Source: Lonicera japonica (taxonomy: Eukaryota; Streptophyta; Magnoliopsida; Dipsacales; Caprifoliaceae). From it: 64,000 bases of DNA. Positions within the stretch are counted from its first letter, which is position 1. Each line of letters starts with the position of its first letter. A program made the translations under genes and the position numbers. Location of the stretch: contig CM038471.1 in the NCBI GenBank assembly GCA_021464415.1, positions 15,290,422-15,354,421 on the forward strand. Reading direction: 5' to 3'. Positions 60,700 to 64,000 of this stretch are shown here, in pieces. The notes under the pieces are model-generated. The model had not been told where the DNA came from and searched no databases. It worked only from the letters and a program-made list of their open reading frames with translations.

Positions 60700-62575
60700 T
60701 ATGTTATTTTGGGTATGGACTAGTTGTGTTCCCATCAGGTAGTTATAGGCTCCCACCAAAAGAAAGTGATTGCCTATTAACCCAAGGGTGTTCGATTCTC
60801 ATTTCACAGGGATCAGCAGATGTTTTTGTCTCCACCACTCTATGGTTCGCGTTGGCACAATTAGTTAACCGGTTGGCTAGCTAACCTTGTTTTGAATGAT
60901 AAGGGAGAGCATTCTAAGGAACTCCCTCGAGTTGTTCAGGAGTTCAAGGATGTTTTTCCTAATAAGTTACCTGGTTTACCTCCGCATAGGGAGGTAGACT
61001 TTTATATTGCTTTGCAACCAAGATTAGCGCCTGTCTCTATAGCTCCTTATCGTATAGCACCAGTTGAGCTTATAGAGTTGAAAACACAGCTTCAAGACTT
61101 GCTTGATCTTGGTTTATTAGGCCGAGTACCTCTCCTTGGGGAGCATCTACTTTGTTTGCCAAGAAGGCAGATGGGTTATTGTGATTTTGCGTGGATTATA
61201 GGCAGTTAAATCGAGTGACTATTAAGAACAAGTACCCGTTCCCTAGGAGCGATGATATATTCTTTCAAGGGTTCTTTTTTTTTTCGAAGATCAACCTTCG
61301 AACCAATTATCATCAATTGCGGGTAAAGGACGAGGATATACCAAAGACTGCTTTTCATACCAGACATGGTCACTACGAGTTTGTTGTGATGCCCTTTGGA
61401 TGAAAAAATGCACCAGCAGTATTTATAGACTTGATGCACCACATTTTTAGCCCTTATTTCTTGTCATGGTTTTTTTCGATGACATTCTTATTTATTCCCT
61501 ATTGGAAGAGGAGCAAGAGGAGCATTTGAGGACTGTTCTTCAGGCATTATGTGAGCACCAGTTGTATGCGAAGGTTAGTAAATGTGAATTTGGGCTAAAG
61601 GAGGTAAAGTTCTTAGGGCACGTGGTATCTGAGAATAGAGTATCTGTTAACCCATCAAAAGTTGAAATCGTCATTGACTGGGAACAACCAAAGTCAATGT
61701 TTGAGATACAAAGTTTTTTTGGCCTAACAGGTTACTATCGCAAATTCATTAAAGACTTTTCTCATCTAGCAGCACCGATGACTAAACTGACTCGGAAAGG
61801 TGTCAAATTTTAATGGGACGAAGCGTGTGAGAATTCTTTTTGTGAATTAAAGAGGAGAATGACCACTGCTCCTATTCTTATTGTTCCTAAGCTTGGAAGT
61901 AGTTATATGCTATATTGCGATGCATCGAAAGATGGACTAGGATGCATGCTAATGCAACTTCTTAAGGTGGTTGCTTATGAGTTACACAAGTTATGATCTT
62001 ATGAGTCAAATTATCCTACGCATGATCTAGAGTTAGTAGCTTATGTTTGCTCTGAAGACATGGCGACACTATTTGTACGGGGAGAAGTTCGAAGTATTCT
62101 CAGATCATAAGAGCCTATGTTACCTGTTTACTCAACGAGAGTTGAACATGAGGTAGAGACGATGGATTGAGTACCTAGAGGACTTTGACTTACTGTATCA
62201 CCCTAGAAAGGAGAACATGGTTGCTGACGTCTTGAGTCGCAAGACTACGAAAGTTGTTGCGAGTATTATAGGAAATTAATGGCACATGATGGATACCTTC
62301 AGGGATTTCAACTTACAGCTTGTGGAGGAACCAAACAAAGTTTACCTTAGTGCCTTAGTTATTACACATTCTATCTTCACCAAAGTGTTTGAAGCCTAAC
62401 AACCAGATCCAGAGTCAAAATCCTTGTGTGTACTAATTCAGGGTGGTGAAGAAGTTGAAGGTTGGACATTTCGTGAGGATAAAGGTCTTCTATACTGAGG
62501 TAGAGCGTTTGTTCCTAATATCGAGCAGCTAAAAGATGACATATTTCATGAACACCATCATTTGAGGTTTACTTT
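60700..62575 (+). pseudogene. Element H pol: protease end, reverse transcriptase, RNase H, start of integrase
   Basis: It opens with VILGMD, then a TAG in place of Trp. The reverse transcriptase is readable across three frames: [20 protein letters not shown] (60940-61000), [20 protein letters not shown] (61191 on), [10 protein letters not shown] with a stop at 61401-61403, and FFDDILIYS (61475-61501). FFGLTGYYRKFIKDFSHLAA follows, then RNase H YCDASKDGLGCMLMQ. Frame changes lie near 61110-61190 and 61450. Further stops include TAA at 61811-61813. The last readable part (about 62500-62570) is the integrase zinc-domain lead-in, cut by repeat E copy 2 at 62576. Confidence 0.9.
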
Positions 62576-63602
62576 TGATGTAACAAGAAATTGGTACTTT
62601 GCAACCCACTAAAATATACTTTGAAGAGCATATATTTTTACATTTGTGGTGTTTTCAGGTGCATAGAATTAAATGGAGAATATTGACTTTTGGAAGAAGT
62701 AATTCGGAGTTGAAAAGGAAAAGTTATGGCGAAAATAAATTTGGTGAGGAAAATAAAAGAGCAATTTTCTAGGCTAAAACAAAAAGGGAGTGAGATTAAT
62801 AATCAAGGAGTTGTCTTGATTAAATGGTAGTTGTAGTAGGTATACATGTAGTGGACCAGAGTTTAAATCCTTGGAGCTTCAATTTTATTTTTCAAGCATC
62901 AACGAAACTAAATTTGCCACATATTGAATTTTTTTTCTCTTCTACTCTGCTCGTTTACTGAGGACAGAAGAATAGCTTTACTCTTAATTTTTTTCCTTTC
63001 ATTCTCTTCGATAGACGTTCAAAGTTTTAACATTGATTTTTTTTATTTCTTTCTTCGCCAAGAGCATAGATTCTTTCTATTTGGTTTTTTTTTTTTTTTT
63101 GATAATTATGGAAAAACACTTTTATTTGTTTTGAGTACCCAAGTAAATACTCAATTTATTTATTTATGTATTCCACAATTATTTGTTTTGTTTTATTTAT
63201 AAGCATGCTAGGCTAGATTATTTTCTAAGATTGAAGATTAGTTTATTTGATTGATTTTATTGCAGTTATTCATGCCAAATTGACTCTACCAATTTGATAC
63301 TTTAATGTTATAAATAATTCTTCCTATTGAATGCCTATTTTAACTAATAAAAAAAAAGATTGGATTCTCATTATATTTTGTTGGGTTCACCTTATGGTTA
63401 GTTAAGATCGGATATAGGGTGTGTTTTAACGGATATAGTGAGTGGGAAGAATTAATAATTGAATTTTATAAATTAATTGGATTTAGTTGATTTTATTTTT
63501 CACATCTAATAGAGTCGAGAGACCAAATTAGTGCGAGACAAAAAATAGAGTTTATTTGGTATGAATATTAGCAACATTATATCAAATATATGACTCCGCC
63601 AC
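62576..63602 (+). mobile_element. LTR-like repeat E, copy 2, left part
   Basis: It starts TGATGTAACAAGAAATTGG inside the H integrase and parallels copy 1 (6946-7250, then 26640-27340). It lacks the 235-bp tandem units. It is interrupted at 63603 by another LTR at a CAC/TATAATACC junction like that of E2 in copy 1, and presumably continues beyond the window. Confidence 0.7.
62816..62869 (+). promoter_or_regulatory. tRNA-like Pol III boxes in repeat E copy 2
   Basis: TTGATTAAATGG (62816-62827) and GAGTTTAAATC (62859-62869) occupy the A- and B-box positions with a 43-bp offset, the same as in copy 1 at 7185/7228. The match to consensus is moderate. The conserved offset and location are the main support. 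Confidence 0.42.
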
Positions 63603-64000
63603 TATAATACCATGTGTTCCTTTTTCCGCGTTGATCTTTTCTCAAGCTCGGTTAAGGCATAATCTCTGTTAGAACGCGAGCATTGGGTTTCAAGCCCTTC
63701 GTATTCGACCCGATACTTCTAACATGTCATGTTAGGTATATTAAGTTTGAGGGAGCAATCGTTACGTTATTTGGGTGGTTCAGATTGGAATCGAAGTGTA
63801 AATCGCGTGTTTCGACTTTTCGTGATTCGTCGATTTTTGGCCAACTTTGAGGGGCCATAACTTCTTCATCCAATCTCCAAATGACCCTTTGTTTGCGGCC
63901 ACCTCTTCATTTATTTCCGCTCTACAACTTTTGTGTTTCGGTCGAGTTGAGATTCAACCATTTCGAGGTCTATTTCGGGCTCAAAAGGTTGGTTATTTGT
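63603..64000 (+). mobile_element. Gypsy LTR, 5' part, running off the window
   Basis: It begins TATAATACC (decayed TGTAATACC) and follows the same order of blocks as E2: AATCTCTGTTAGAACGCGAG, ACATGTCATGTTAGGTATA, and the conserved GGCCATAACTTCTTCATCC block near 63854. The window ends before its palindrome region. Confidence 0.75.

Overview
The window is plant nuclear DNA and almost certainly angiosperm heterochromatin. It is a dense nest of LTR retrotransposons: Ty3/gypsy elements with initiator-Met primer sites and long AT-rich LTRs (2-4 kb), a Ty1/copia-type gag-only element, a Cassandra-type LTR with a 5S rRNA-like core, a small CACTA element, and tRNA-like (SINE-like) segments. I found no convincing cellular gene. 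Every protein-like stretch is a retrotransposon gag, protease, reverse transcriptase, RNase H or integrase remnant, nearly all broken by stops or frameshifts. The species cannot be named from this.

Layout. 1-5033: the 3' end of a plus-strand gypsy element A (integrase, chromodomain-like tail, polypurine tract, 3' LTR) joined to a second partial LTR. 5034-6945: unassigned AT-rich DNA with a possible decayed LTR. 6946 to about 27570: LTR 'E' with a tRNA-like segment and a 235-bp tandem repeat. It is split by a solo LTR E2 (7553-26150, target duplication CACTC). E2 is itself split by element F (8206-21047, TCAAG) and solo LTR D (21892-25392, GGCCC). F holds further LTRs C and K, and K holds an Ogre/Tat-like fragment.

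From about 28000 past 62575 runs one dismembered gypsy host 'H'. Its gag is cut into three pieces and its pro-pol into two. The insertions are: solo LTR G (29305-42397, TTTAT), which carries a copia TR-GAG element (29624-34539, CAATG) and a Cassandra solo LTR (41375-41721, GGAAG); a complete minus-strand chromovirus M (42575-51614, CCAAC); two LTRs in inverted orientation (52148-57082); solo LTR N (57329-60699, GATGT/TATGT) carrying a CACTA MITE (58546-59006, CAT); and a second E copy (62576-63602), itself interrupted by a last LTR running off the window.

The most unusual structures are: a 2.66-kb tandem triplication (33541-41490) that welds copia-LTR, gypsy-LTR and Cassandra-LTR pieces into a new repeat unit; the long inverted LTR pair at 52.1-57.1 kb; family-specific 14-20 bp palindrome arrays at equivalent positions in several LTRs; and polymerase III-type boxes with tRNA-like spacing inside LTRs. 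Identical target duplications let the order of events be read directly. None of this amounts to a new protein-coding system.
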